Shown piece after piece: positions 43,788 to 55,471 of a DNA stretch of 64,000 nucleotides. The notes beneath the pieces were generated by a model that searched no databases, was not told the DNA's origin, and worked only from the letters and a program-made list of their open reading frames with translations. How positions within the stretch are numbered: position 1 is the first letter of the stretch; each line of letters starts with the position of its first letter. This stretch comes from Lichina pygmaea (lineage: Eukaryota; Ascomycota; Lichinomycetes; Lichinales; Lichinaceae). Where the stretch lies: NCBI GenBank assembly GCA_963422465.1, contig OY730171.1:2666001-2730000 (forward strand). Reading direction: 5' to 3'. Made by a program: the position numbers and the translations under genes.

Positions 43788-45963
43788 CTACAGCTCGTTA
43801 TGCTCAAAGTCATCGTCGTCGTCGACGACGGCTGACTTGACCGCCTCGGCCGCCTCGCTGACCTTGCTCTTGATCGTGCCCTTGACGTCGGCGCTCTTCT
43901 CGCTGGCCTGGCTCTTGACGCTCTCCGTCGCCTCGGCCGCCTGGTCGGCCGCTTCGCTGGCCTTTCCCTTGGCCTTCTCGGATGCGTCGCCGGCTGCGCC
44001 CTTGGCTTCGTCCGCCTTCTCGGCTACCTTCTGCTTGGTCTCGCCGGCCTTCTCGGCGGCCTTGCTCGCCGCTGGCGCTTGCTTGCCCATGCTCTCGGCG
44101 TCGGCCGTCTCGACGTCGTCCGCATCCTCCGCATCCTCCGCATCCTCCTCAGCCGCGACGTATGCGTCGACCTTGAACTTGCCATTGTCCCGGATGAAGC
44201 CGGCCAGATCCTCGACCGTTCGAGAGCCCGCGTACTCGACCGGGTTCTCCTTGTCTCCGGCCGGGTAGAGCTTGATGGTCGGGAAGCCAGCAATCTCGTC
44301 CGGGACGTCGTTGCTCGTGGCGTCAACCTTCGCTACGACGACCTTCTTGGCGAAGTCGGCGTTGTCGGCGTAGAGCGACGCTAGGTCCTCGTACTTGGGA
44401 GCCAGACTACATCCCATCTCGATCAGCTTTGTTCTGCTCCGACTGCGACCCGTCGACCCTCGCTGTGACCTACGCCTTGCAGTGGCCGCACCACGGAGCG
44501 TAAAACTCCAGTAGCACGTCCTTGTCGTTGTTCAAGACAACCTCGTCGTAGTTATTTGCGACGACGACGACGACCGGGCCTTCCTGCTTCTCCGGGATCG
44601 GCTCGGACTTGATGCTCGGCTGGATCTTGCCGTCGACAAAGTCTTTGATGAACTTGCCGATGCTCTTCTCCGTGATCTTCTGGCTCTGATCAAAGGGGAA
44701 CTTGGTGTTCTTGACCGTATCCTGAATCGCAAAGGCGGGGAACTTGTCGACCTCGAGGTTGAGGTTGCCGGCATGAGCTCCAAACGCCTTGGCGTCGATG
44801 GTCGCGATGTTGACGACGCCCTTGTGCTTCTTGGCGACGGGTCGCAGTTCGTTCGAGAGCTTCTCACGTTCCTCGGGCGTCTCGGCGAAGATGTACGCGA
44901 GCGGAATACCAGCCTGTCCGACGATGTTTCAGCTATCGGGCTCGTCCCAGGAAGACCACGACTCGATGAGAGAGAGTGACTTACGGCCATGTAGTCGGCG
45001 TACGTCTCAGGACCGACCTCGCCGATCAACGGAACCGAGGCGGTCTTGACGAACTTGTCGATGCTGTCCTTGTCAAAATCGTCGCTGAAGACGGTCTTGC
45101 CCTCGTCGAACTGCTTGAACAAGACGATGCCAGGCTTCTTGACGCCCTCTGCCTTGGCCAGGGAGGCATCGTTGGTGGCGCCGAAGAGGAACTTGTCGCG
45201 GAAGGAGTCGGCGATCCTGGTGAAGGTCTCGTTGGACGTCTTGTCGTCAGCGTCGAAGTAGCCCACGACGACGACGTTCTCGGCCTTCTTGAACTCCTCG
45301 ATCGAGTCCTTGTCCAAGATCGAAACTGCGGGCAGAGATTGCTTGACCATGTAGGACACGATTCTGGGTCACGTAAGTCAATGATCCAATATGATCGGGC
45401 GGAAGTACAACTAACGCTGGCGCTTTTCGTTGTCCGTTGTATGGTGCTTGGTCGTCTAGGCCGCGGAAGATCTTGATGGTGGGATAACCTTCGACGCCGA
45501 ATCGCTGGCAGAGCTCCTGTTCCTCGGTGCAGTCGACCTTGACCAGCGGGATGTCCTTCTCCTTTAGTGTCGTTGCTGCCTCTTCGTACTCTGGCGCAAG
45601 GGCCTTGCAGTGGCCACTGCAGGAGAGCGGTCAGCGAGGGAAGTGGTATGCACCTGAAGGCGAGACTGCTTACCACCATGGCTACAGATGCAGATCGAAC
45701 GTCAGCGCAGATGTTCCAGAGCTATTAGCAAGCTATGAGAGGACATACCGCGAAGACTAGGTCCCAGGCGAAAAGAATTAGCCCCGGGTCCGTCACAAGA
45801 GCCACGAGAGGGAGATGGCAAGGGTCTTACACTCTGCAAGCACCAGAGCATGGCTGCTGATGAAGGAATCGAACGTGTCGGCCTTCAGGTCATGCACGTC
45901 CGAGGCCGAGGTGACGGCGGCGGCGCCAAAGAGGGCGACGACGGACTGGAAGAGACTCCGCAT
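43788..45963 (-). CDS. PDI1: Protein disulfide isomerase with LEA-like tail, 7 exons including two 8-nt micro-exons
   Basis: ER oxidoreductase forming and shuffling disulfides. Exons 45963-45831, 45756-45749 (8 nt), 45681-45674 (8 nt), 45616-45416, 45363-44985, 44913-44474 and 44406-43788 join to 595 residues. Signal peptide MRSLFQSVVALFGAAAVTSA; first thioredoxin domain with FFAPWCGHCK (Cys50/Cys53), assembled from four exons; b and b' domains; second active site FYAPWCGHCK (Cys385/Cys388). The stop follows HNEL, an ER-retrieval variant of HDEL. Between the a' domain and HNEL lie about 120 extra residues: an acidic EDAEDAEDADD stretch, then Ala/Lys/Glu repeats (KVAEKADEAKGAAGDASEKA) resembling group-3 LEA proteins. 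Fungal PDI is usually about 500 residues with a short acidic tail. Confidence 0.95.
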
Positions 45964-46477
45964 CGTGGAGGAGACGATCTAGAGAGAGGAGCGTGGAACA
46001 ACGACGGCCGGCAACGGGCGGTCGAGAATCGGACGAGCAATCCACTTCCCAACCGAAAGGTGAAAAGAGAATGTTACCACTTCTGAGGTGAGCTACAGCG
46101 GAGATGAAATGAGGCACGAGTGAAGTGCGGACAGAGGAGAGATGAAGTAGTAGTAGAGACGAGCGCACGGCGTTGGAGGTGAACACCGTTGTGGCTTCCA
46201 AGTGTAAATTCTCGGCCGGTTGGGGAAGGCCAAGGTGGCTTCATCGGAAGGCTTAGTAATTGATACTGATACTGGAGCGGTCGAAAGTAATGACAGAAGT
46301 TTCAGCAAGTCGGAGTCGATCAGACGTCTCAGGACTTGTGACCTTCCTATGAGAAGTGGTATTGTATCAGAAGCACAGCTCGTTCTCCTCCAGTGGCGCT
46401 TGAACGTCGTGAACATTCTATCGAATACGAGGGCAACTCGGCCGGAAAGTCCTGTCTCAAAGGATCTGCATGTTGCA
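45964..46477. other. PDI promoter side, no gene seen
   Basis: Upstream region of PDI1. No clear unfolded-protein-response element recognised by eye. Confidence 0.4.
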
Positions 46478-47172
46478 CGCACACCCCCCTTTACTGGACG
46501 CACACCCATAATCTTTCTGTACGCACACCCCCGCTAGCGTTGCTGTACGCAAGATATGTATAGTCGGTTACCAATTCCTGTCACTGTCGCTAGACTACTC
46601 GCCATGCTTGAGCCACCACCCCCCGGAGTCTACCCAGACATTAAAGCACTCATCAGAGTGACCAATCTACATGCTGAAATCTGTCATATTTTGAGATTGT
46701 TAAGTGGGGGAGAGGAATGGGACAGGGCTGAGGCAGGGCTTGGGGTCAGGGTCAGGGTCATGGACATGGGCATGGTCATAGTCCAGCGGGAGGCCAGCAG
46801 CAGGTCCAGACATCAGGGCCAGAGGCATCACAGGGGCCAGGGGAATCCACGAGAGATTGTGCCAGAGATGGCACTGGAGATGTCGGGGAGGGGGGGGGGC
46901 TTGGGGGGATTCCATTGGGGATTCCGTCAGAGACATTGCTGGAGATGTCGCAATGGCTGGATATTTCATCAGAGACATCAGAGGTAGAGACTTGCGACCT
47001 GTAGGTAGCGCTCAGCACCTGAATTCTCTGGGTAATACATATGTACAAAGCTTTCATGAATATAGAGGCTCTGTATAGTGACAGCGACAGGAATTAGCAA
47101 CCGACCGTACATATCCAGGGGGTGTGCGTACAGAAAGATTATGGGTGTTCGTCCAGTAAAGGGGGGTGTGCG
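46478..47172. mobile_element. Non-autonomous DNA element with long TIRs (695 bp)
   Basis: The left arm (46478 to about 46592) and the inverted right arm (about 47073-47172) match over roughly 95 positions with a few substitutions and one insertion of about 20 bp in the left arm. Each begins CGCACACCCCCCTTTACTGG, carries GCACACCC or a near copy three times and continues with CCCATAATCTTTCTGTACGC. The interior is G-rich and has no transposase. Possible 7-bp flanking repeat ATCTGCA (46464-46470, 47177-47183), but it lies 4 to 7 bp outside the clear TIRs, so the superfamily is open. Confidence 0.75.
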
Positions 47173-47329
47173 ACCCATCTGCAAATCACCTGAAGATGGA
47201 AGGTCTGCAACAACCTCATCACATACTGTGCCACTGTGTAGAGGGCAAATCTAGGCACTGGCGCAATTAGGAAGAGGTGCAAGTCAAGGAATAAAGACTA
47301 TCATTCGGGTATATCGAAGATGACTTGAT

Positions 47330-47993
47330 CGGGCAATCCCTGGGGCATACCCCACTTATGCAATAAGTTCCCCAAAAATACCCCCCCAACCGTGGGGAGG
47401 TTTGAGCTGTGTACCTTGATTTTGCCTTGTCATGACACTGTATCCTAAGTATCTATTGGGATTCAAGCGGTACGTACCGGTGTATCCTTGTACCTCACAC
47501 GGGAGAGTGGGGAAGTACGTGTCTTCCATTATGTAATGGCTCACTGTACCACCCCTCATACCCTTGCACCCTCGTACCCTTGTACAGCGGTGGGGCAAGT
47601 TGGTGGGGGGTAGCTAATGTGAGTACTTATTCTACAGTGTAAAGACAGGGTGAACTTCAGGTACACAGCTTGGAGTGGCGCAGGTGGTGCAAGGGTCACG
47701 TGGATGTGGAGTCGGGGGGTATGTCCCGGGAAGGGGGGTATTTTTGGGGAACTTATTGCATCCTCGTAGGTGACTCTTATGATGTTAGCGTGGGACTATG
47801 GTTGAGCCGTATAATTAGCTAGATTGAGCAAAAGTCTTGAGACTATCTAATTTTTGGTGAAGAGCCTATTGCACACACGTGGTGAAAGACTTTTGCTCAC
47901 TGCAGCTTAAAATACGGCTTAAAAAAGGTCATGCGCTAACATTATAAGAGTCGCCTACGAGTAAAAAGTGGGGTACGCCCCAGGGATTGCCCG
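47330..47993. mobile_element. Mutator-like MITE (664 bp) with 9-bp TSD
   Basis: Left TIR 47330-47387 starts CGGGCAATCCCTGGGGC. The right TIR is its inverted copy, split in two (47733-47760 and 47962-47993) by the foldback element at 47763-47961. It is flanked by perfect 9-bp direct repeats TGACTTGAT at 47321-47329 and 47994-48002. A 9-bp TSD is characteristic of Mutator-like transposons. No transposase inside. It ends about 110 bp from the Tls1-like stop codon. Confidence 0.82.
47763..47961. mobile_element. Foldback MITE nested in the right TIR of the Mutator-like element
   Basis: A 199-bp near-palindrome: CTCGTAGGTGACTCTTATG at the left against the complement of CCTACGAG at the right, and inner arms sharing GAGCAAAAGTCTT and a CCGTAT block. 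The arms are about 80 bp long with some mismatches. It interrupts the outer element between TTGCA and TAA. No ORF. Confidence 0.75.
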
Positions 47994-48104
47994 TGACTTG
48001 ATTCATTCAGCCAGTTTGGGTCGCAAAGAGGCTGATCGAAATCACGTGGGCAATATCACGTGCGGCTTCGTCGTCCATGATCGATGCAGCCGCGGGTGCA
48101 TGTC

Positions 48105-49340
48105 CTACCGCTTGCCCGCCTTGACTTGCTGCTCTCTCATGGCTGCGCGAGCACTTCGGCTGCCACCCAACTTCGGGCCCTTGGGCCGTTCGTCCTTCTT
48201 GGCCTTGGCCGCGGCTGATTTGTTGCCGCCGCCGAAGCGTCGACGGTGCCGATTCGAGATGGCGTCCAAGAAGTCCCGGCGGAATTGTTCGGCGATTCGA
48301 TCATCGGCCGCCTGACTGTCATCCCCTTGCTTTTCTGCGACTGGCTCGTCGTACAGCTCAACTGTCGGGAAGAGAAGGGAACAGCCCGCACGGTTAGCCG
48401 ACCGTGCCATGGCATCATGGAGACTCTGAGCGGAAGGATACGTACTTTTTGACTCTCGCAGCACCTCTTCGACGAGCTTATCGCGTCGTATGTCCTCGCT
48501 GGTCCGGCGTTTCCGCCCCCGCCAGGGCTTTCCGTCCTTCCCTAATCTAGGCTTGGATCCGTCCTCAAGGGCTTCATCGTCATCATCCCCTTCCACCCGT
48601 TTCTTGGCTGCCTCGGTCCGCTCGATGTTCTTTCGCTTGCTATCCGGTCCCAAGTCAATCTCGTGAAGCTTGCCCAGCGTGGCTGGCTGTCGTTGTATGT
48701 GTCCGCCTCGGACGATGACTTGGTGCACGTCGCCAGACAAAACCGTGCCTTGCCGAGATGCAGTGTCATCTGTGGGGCCTTGATGGAGCTTGTCTAGCTC
48801 AGAATCTATATACGCCATCCTTTCCCTCATCAGCAACTCCATCGCGAGATACAACTTGCGGGGCAAAGGCTGCAGAGAAACTCACATGTGCTTGTTGACG
48901 TCCGCTACTTGTCCGGTCTGAGGGGCAAACCGGTTGACGATGGCCGCCACCTCCTCGGCAGGAGCGGTCTTCTCCAGCGCCATTCTGGAACTATCCATCT
49001 CTAGATCTCCGTCCTTTGGATTCGGTCTGCCAGGAACAAACTCGACTCCGCCCCTTCGAGCGCGCAGCTGCTTTCGGCGTCGAAGAGCCTCGGCTACGGA
49101 GAGCTGCTCGTCCTCATCACCTGCCCCTGCGTCGGGCGCGTGAGGAACGGCCGAGTCTTGCGATCGGCCGATGGTGTCGCTCTCGATCGGAACGGCAGGC
49201 GTCTGCGAAGCGTCACCTTTGACGTCGACCTCGTCCGCATCCGAACGTCTTCGGTAGTGTCGCCGTCTTTTCACTGATCGAAATAGGCCTTCAGTGGATG
49301 TGGCATCTAGGCTTTGATTGGTAGCCACTATCTCCGCCAT
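48105..49340 (-). CDS. Tls1 / C9orf78 (HCA59) family splicing factor, 3 exons
   Basis: The family (human C9orf78, fission yeast Tls1) associates with the spliceosomal helicase Brr2 and affects splicing, in fission yeast including telomere-factor transcripts. Exons 49340-48886, 48819-48446 and 48361-48105 join to 361 residues. An LFRSVKRRRHYRRR basic motif near 20, the conserved FAPQTGQVADVNKHMMAYIDSEL (joined across intron 1), a Lys/Arg-rich middle, and the C-terminal RHRRRFGGGNKSAAAKAKKDERPKGPKLGGSR block. The start at 49340 is chosen because conservation begins there; an upstream ATG at 49430 would add 30 unlikely residues. Confidence 0.85.
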
Positions 49341-50810
49341 TCTCTCGCCGGATCGTTGTTCTGAAGGGACGAAGGTTACGTATGGAGGTACTTTACGTAC
49401 GAGTAGATTAGGTGTGGACGTCAAAGTCACAGGGCGCTACCGTACTGTATAATCATGTGACCTTATTACGGTATGTTATTTAAGACAAGAGTGCTACACC
49501 GCTTACTAAGCTGGGATGAGCCAACCGTGCCAACGTCCATCGTCGAGCATGCGATCTTGAGACGAGCATCTCGTGCTACGCACATCTGGTGATTTTCATG
49601 TGGCAATCTCGTTCACGGTATGCTACCCTCCTTCCTTTCTCGCAAGTAGACATTTCTGATATGACGCATACTCTGTGATTTGAACGGCACCCTACACTTG
49701 CGGTACCGGTACATACGTACCGTACTTCTTATTCCTGCAGCTCTGGGACTTTGATGTTGATGTTCAGCCTGCAAGGTAGGTCTAGCGACCCAAAGATTGC
49801 AAGCATAATGTACATTTCACTTGGAGACTGCTTTCCGGCTAGAACTATCCATCTGCTACTCTTTGGCCATTGCCAAGATGCTTTGTTGCGGTTGGACGTC
49901 CCGACGATCTGGACTCGAGCCGCTCGAGATGGTAATATAAAAGCTTAAATCTATCGCTAGGGCCAGCCCTACGACACGTATCTCGACCAGTACATAATGT
50001 ACATACCGCACGTACTGACTACTACAGTACTGTACGTTACGTGCTACGCATATAAAGTACTGCACACGCAGCAGCTGCGTCAGCTGTCAGCCAACGCTTG
50101 GCCCTTTCATCCAGCTTACTCCCTCTTCTCCGTTACGGTAGGGATGGGATCGTCTGTGGAGAAGAGTGCCCATACAGTGAATACAGCACCTACCAATCGA
50201 CTCCTCGTCCTCGATCCTTCTGGCACCGCTCTTTAGTCCACCCTGTACGTAACGTTGGACTTCCCCTCCCCTTCTTTCTGTCCATTCTCCCGACACAACC
50301 CCTCTCTTCCCTCTCTTCATCGTGATGTGATGCCTTGATTTCGACAAGATCAACTGCAATCCTTCCTAACGCAACCTCAAAAGGAGCGGCCCACACGTAT
50401 CAGACCAGCGAAAGGGGTACCATAGTATACTGCTCCAGTACTCACAACATAGACAAGGGTGCGGTGTACACTACTGCCACTCCCCAGGGTATGTATTGCT
50501 ATTACAAAAACTCGGCGTAGAGTGGAGATACATCGAAGAATTTAAAGGGAGAGCTTCTCTTTCTGAAGAGAGCCCCCAGAGAGAGAGTCCTCCCGAAAGT
50601 CATGCCGGAGCACCAGAAAAGTCCAGACTGGGGCTGTAGGTCGACAGAGAAATCCCAAGGGACTCGGTTCTGATCGGCTCAGACCGACGCTCTCCTTCAT
50701 GTATATGCCGCAAACGATGCTGGATGTCACGCCCGACGCTTTGCCACACCATGCAATTTCACAACGAGATGCAACGCTCATACCAAGATGCAAAGAAACG
50801 ACTCGACGAT
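49341..50810. other. Intergenic 1.5 kb, no gene seen
   Basis: Between the Tls1-like promoter and the AOX1 3' end. Contains the 19-bp repeat at 49704-49722 and several GTAC-rich patches (49985-50060). Short ORFs here look like chance. Confidence 0.5.
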
Positions 50811-52195
50811 CTACACCACTTCGTCGCGTTCCCAGCCCACGGGACGACGAGTATCTGAACAGATTACAACGTGTATTGTCAGTCAGGCGGCTCCCTCGAC
50901 GCTTTCGATGGGAGAGGAGTTTATGGACGAGAGTCGGCGCCACTCACCGATGCCCTTGGCCGGATGCGGTCTGTTGTCGACGTAACGGCTGACGTACGGG
51001 TTCGGGTCGTGTTTCTGGGAGAGGTTCCTACGGGGGGAGCGGGGCGATCAGACGTCGACTTCGGCAAGCAAGGACGAAGAAGGCCGGGTGACGACTCACG
51101 AGAGCGTGTGGTTCACTTCACGATGCTTGGCCTCGTCGGCGCGGATGTACATGAGCAGATCCTTCATCGTGCGATGGCCCTCTGGCATGTTCCAGTACTT
51201 GACCGCGATCTCGGGCGCCTCGAGCTGCTTCCACTTGGGCAGCTTACCGGCCTCGATGTCGGCGATGGCCTGGGTGTAGGTGATGACGGCTTCCTCCTCG
51301 AGGTAGCCGACGAAGCGGTGGCACGTGCGCGGCGAGACGAGGTAGGAGAGGAACATGCCGTTGAAGAAGACGCCCTGGGCGCCCAAGATCATCAGGCGCA
51401 TGAACCAGCCGGGCTCGGCCATCTTGAGGAAGGTCAGAAGGTGCATGCGCTCGTTGTAGGCTTCCTCGAGGAGTGTCTCGATCCTGTGCAACGGTTCAGC
51501 TTGCGACGGCACGTGCCAGACAGTCGTTGTGGAACGCACCATCCGTTGTCTCGCTTCATGCGCCGCAGACTGTGGAGATGTCGTAGCATGCCGGCCACCA
51601 TACCGGGCACGCCGGCGACGCTCTCGAGGAAGACGAAGCGGATGAGCCACTTGCGCTCGTTCATGGCGTACTTCCCGTGTGCCGACTGGGCGTGCGGATC
51701 CTTGGCGCCGGAGAGGACGTCCTTGTCATGCTTGTAGCCGGTGGCGACGTCGGTGCCCCAACGCAAGGAGGACACCATCCAGTACGCTATCCGGTCCGAC
51801 CAGTCTCTCGGTTGTCGGTGGGCAATGGAGATCTTCTGCATGTCTTGCTCCGCGTAGCTAGCAAGCCCGGGTCAGCCATCACCAGGTGATCCTGAAGCAC
51901 TCCACGTGGGAGGCACGGCGTACATCGGATGCTTCCACGTCGACTCCGTTGTCCGGATATGCGGAGTCTCTGGAGGCGGGAAGAAGTCCTTCAGCCGCTG
52001 TGTCGAGGTGGTCGAGAAGAGCCTGGGGGTGAGAAGTTGCCGCCGCGCGACGGCGCCAGTGGAGGCGACGAACCTCGACGAAGGCGACCTGACGCCGTGG
52101 CGGACAGTCGACACGGCGTCGACGACAGGCAGCATGTGGCATGTGGTGCGCATGCCGACGCCCTTCATGGGTACCGTTGCGATCATCGTCGCCAT
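50811..52195 (-). CDS. AOX1: Mitochondrial alternative oxidase, 5 exons
   Basis: Di-iron ubiquinol oxidase of the inner mitochondrial membrane that bypasses complexes III and IV. Exons 52195-51924, 51857-51540, 51483-51100, 51027-50948 and 50854-50811 join to 365 residues. The N-terminus is a basic, Ser/Thr-rich transit peptide ([18 protein letters not shown]). Iron-ligand motifs are complete: [31 protein letters not shown] and [12 protein letters not shown]. Exon 1 joins as TWKHPI-YAEQDMQ. The last 44-nt exon gives [11 protein letters not shown], the usual end. The LEEAYNERM stretch begins directly after an intron that splits a Trp codon. Confidence 0.95.
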
Positions 52196-53565
52196 GATCG
52201 CTGCATAAGATGCTTGGGCCGACTGATAGCTGTCACAGGAGTCTTTGGGTGAGGATGTGGATAAGGGGTACTGCGTCGTGGCGTAGGGTTATTAATGGCT
52301 TTGGGTCAGACTTTTTCTTTGACCTTGTGTGGCTGCTCGGCCTGAGGGATGGGGCCACTGGGAGATCCTTATATCCAAACGTGTGTGAAACCTCGAGCAT
52401 AAGCTCGTGAGAGGCCAAAGACATGGGATCCAATGGGACTCTGTCCGACAGAATGGGGGGAGAACAAACTGCAGAAAATTTTGGATTCTCTACGGTACCG
52501 TGCCACTGCTGACACATGCTACATGGTCTGACCGCCGCTGCCGCTGTCTCGCCGATGCCATATCCATCCTCCTGTCAGCGGAGAACCAACACGACGCCTC
52601 AGTGCTTACTGTACTGCGTCGTTGACGACATCGGCATGTTCCGCTCTACGGTACCGTGGCAACGCAGTTCAGATATATGAATGAGACACAAGTAGTATTA
52701 CAGGTGACCAGTGATCCACCACTACTATAGGCTCATGATCTCTGATAGACTGTCTCGATGCGACTGGCAACAATGGTGATTTGTAATGCAGGTCAGATGA
52801 CTCGGAAGCAACCGGGAGGGAGGAGGCGGCTCTCGGGACGGACCGGGTCCCCTTGAAGAAGATATTTCCGCATGTGGCATCGCCTCGATCTCGGCGGCCA
52901 AGCCGCCGGGCGAACCTGAACGGCATACGCCCCGGCCGACGACGGATGAGCATCTCGATACACGCCCAGCTGCGGCTCGAGGCTGAGATCACTATGATAC
53001 GCAAGTACGGAAGTACTGTACATGTCGATTTTCAAAGATGGCTTCTCACCATTGGAAACCGCCAAGCTGGGTTGTGGAACCAGCGAGATCGAGTGCACCA
53101 AGTCCCTGCGGTGTGCCTGCTCGACTGGTGGACATCTCGAGACAAACATCAGGGTCTCTCACCATCGTTCTCCGAGGACTCTCTCGTTCATCATCTCGAC
53201 GAAACGTGAGTGCGGAAGCAGTAAGCCGCGAGAATCTCTGTGGCCCTCGAGCCATGACGTAGATGTCGAGCATGCCGTTGGTACTGCGTTTCGACGCCCA
53301 TCGTTCAAAATTTCGTCCGGATAAATATCTAAATGCTGGTATACCCTCTCCAGCCAGCGGGTATCTATTCGAGGCTGGTGTTCAGGCTGCATGCCCCGCG
53401 ATCGACCTTCTGCCAGCGGTAGGTGTGTCTCCAAGTAGATGCCAGCACGTCCATGCCTGTACGCACGTCGCAGAGAGAGTGGATGGCGTCCAGCACCGGC
53501 CTTGCGAAACTGATCCCCCCCATCCCTTCGTCCCCACTTCGTCGTCGACCCACACCCAGAGGGCA
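52196..53565. other. AOX1 upstream region, no gene recognised
   Basis: 1.4 kb with several short frames on both strands (for example 53159-53569 minus). None matches a family I know, so I do not call them. A gene with many small exons cannot be excluded, given the acylphosphatase next door. Confidence 0.4.
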
Positions 53566-54107
53566 TCATCTGACGTCAAAGGCTGCCTCTTCGGCTTTGA
53601 CGTCCTTCTCCGTCGTCTCAAGCTTGACCACATGAGCCAGTCGTGGACCGCGGTCGATGTCCCGCAGCAGCTTCTGCACCGACTCGTCCTCTCCCTGGAC
53701 CTCCCCTTCGACCTTCAATGGCGTGAGTTGTCGAGGTCTGCTGCACGAAATCCAAGAAGCGGCGGCGGAGATGTCTGGGCAAACCGCTGACCTTGTCTCC
53801 AGCCACATTCCGCACCCACCCCGTCAACCCATAGCCCTTTGCCTTTTGTTGTGTGAAGGCCCTGGCAGACGGGGCCGTCAGCAGCCGGAGGCATTGTCGG
53901 ACCAGATCCTGATCTCCTTCCGCCCTCACCTAAATGAGACCCCTGCCAGCATGCCATTTTTCAGCAGCCTCCGAAGACAGCAGATGACCCCCGTGACTAC
54001 CGTCGGGGCGAGGCTCGGACCGAACCTTGAACTTTTCCATGCACGAGGAAAGCCACCTGCACAATTCGGCTTCGTTCAGCATGTGCCCTTCCGCCCGCCG
54101 AGGACAT
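53566..54107 (-). CDS. Acylphosphatase, 4 exons including a 13-nt micro-exon
   Basis: Small cytosolic enzyme hydrolysing carboxyl-phosphate bonds (acylphosphates). Exons 54107-54026, 53943-53931 (13 nt), 53861-53792 and 53712-53566 join in frame to 103 residues, normal for the family. Sequence: MSSAGGRAHAERSRIVQ, then VAFLVHGKVQGVSFRAFTQQ with the catalytic Arg of VQGVSFR, AKGYGLTGWVRN with the catalytic Asn, and VEGEVQGEDESVQKLLRDI. The 13-nt exon encodes the phosphate-binding loop. Introns are 82, 69 and 79 nt, all GT-AG. No single open frame shows the gene; it was found by assembling exons. Confidence 0.88.
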
Positions 54108-54845
54108 GTCCACTTGTTGCCATACCCTCTTGGTCATATTTTCAGCCTCAGGGGGGAATATTATGGGCCAGAGACTTGGTATTCGTGATCACGGGTTGAC
54201 ATTCGGCATGATCTGCCACTTGGACGAAGAGAGCACGTGAAGCTGAACGGAAAGCACCAATTACCCGTAGAACTAGCGTGAAGATCACGTGACATCGCGC
54301 TTCTCCGATGCCCGTTGCGGCAGTCTTACGACTTATAGTATTATACCGGCGGTCGCCCTTGCCATATCAGAAGTAGTGGTACCGATATACGTGTCATCGT
54401 ACGTACTTACGAGTACTCGTACGTGCTTGCGTACGGATTTAGCATGCCTCTCAAACGGACGTCTCGTTTCCCACGGAAGACGACATGGCTCCAATCTCCT
54501 TGACCGGTGCAGCTCGATAGACATCTCCGACGCTTGGCCGCGATGCGATGCGCCTGCCTGCAGCCTTCGCCAGTACCGATATGTGGGTGCTATTGCCTCG
54601 TATTCCATAAGCTGTGCTGTCCTCCCTCAGGGGGTCCCCGTATCTTCCTCTGGCTCCAATCGCAGACAAGGCCACGAAGGCCAATCTCGCGCGTCTTCCC
54701 CGCCACCGAGCTGCCCGATCACGGGCTGCGCTGCATCGACAAGACTTCCGATCGCCGCCTGGGCGACTTGTCGACAGGAGCTTGGACGAGTCGTTCTGGA
54801 CTACCCAAAGCCGAGTCGTCCTCCCTGGAAGGGCGATAATTAGCT
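54108..54845. promoter_or_regulatory. Divergent region between acylphosphatase and the 607-residue gene
   Basis: 738 bp with CACGTG at 54286-54291 (AGATCACGTGACAT) and a dense run of GTAC/TACG words at 54395-54435. No gene seen. Confidence 0.4.
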
Positions 54846-55432
54846 GTGCCGGACGAGCTGCCCCTTGTCGCGCTGCGAAGACAACATCCCATCATGGGCG
54901 ACACTCCGGAGTTACACGTCCCCGAGTCGCCCTTGACCGTGCCCGCCCTGTCTCTCTCGCCTTCCGACTCTCCGACGCCCGCTCTGTCGGCATGCCCGCC
55001 CTTGGAGAGATCGGTTTCGGCGACGTCGACTACGTCGACCCTCTCGCAGCTATCCTCACTGTCTCGCTCGTCCGAGACGGTGGCCGGACGCCGTCGCGGC
55101 TATGTCCGGCCACAGGGAACCTGCTTCGCCGACTCGGCCCGGAACCGCGAGAGCGTGATGAGCCTCGGTAGCATCGCGCACCTGCAACATTACTTTGCGC
55201 GGACTGGCCTGCTCGACGGTAAAGGCGGACAGCACCAGCACGGCAAGATCAGGAAGAAGCCCAGGCCATCGGACGCGGACTTTTTGGAGCAAGAGTCGCC
55301 GAGCTCGTACCCTGGAACGCCGCCCCGGCAGGACACCGACTCTCCGTTCGGCTCGGTGCTCTCGTCTCCGGACGTGACGCCCGCCGCTGGATCGCGGGCG
55401 CCGTCCGAGGATCGGTTTGGCGACGAGTTCGA

Positions 55433-55471
<39 letters not shown>

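Noticed and set aside
53263-53790. 175-codon plus-strand ORF
   Set aside because: Its 3' part is antisense to the acylphosphatase exons and it has no family signal.
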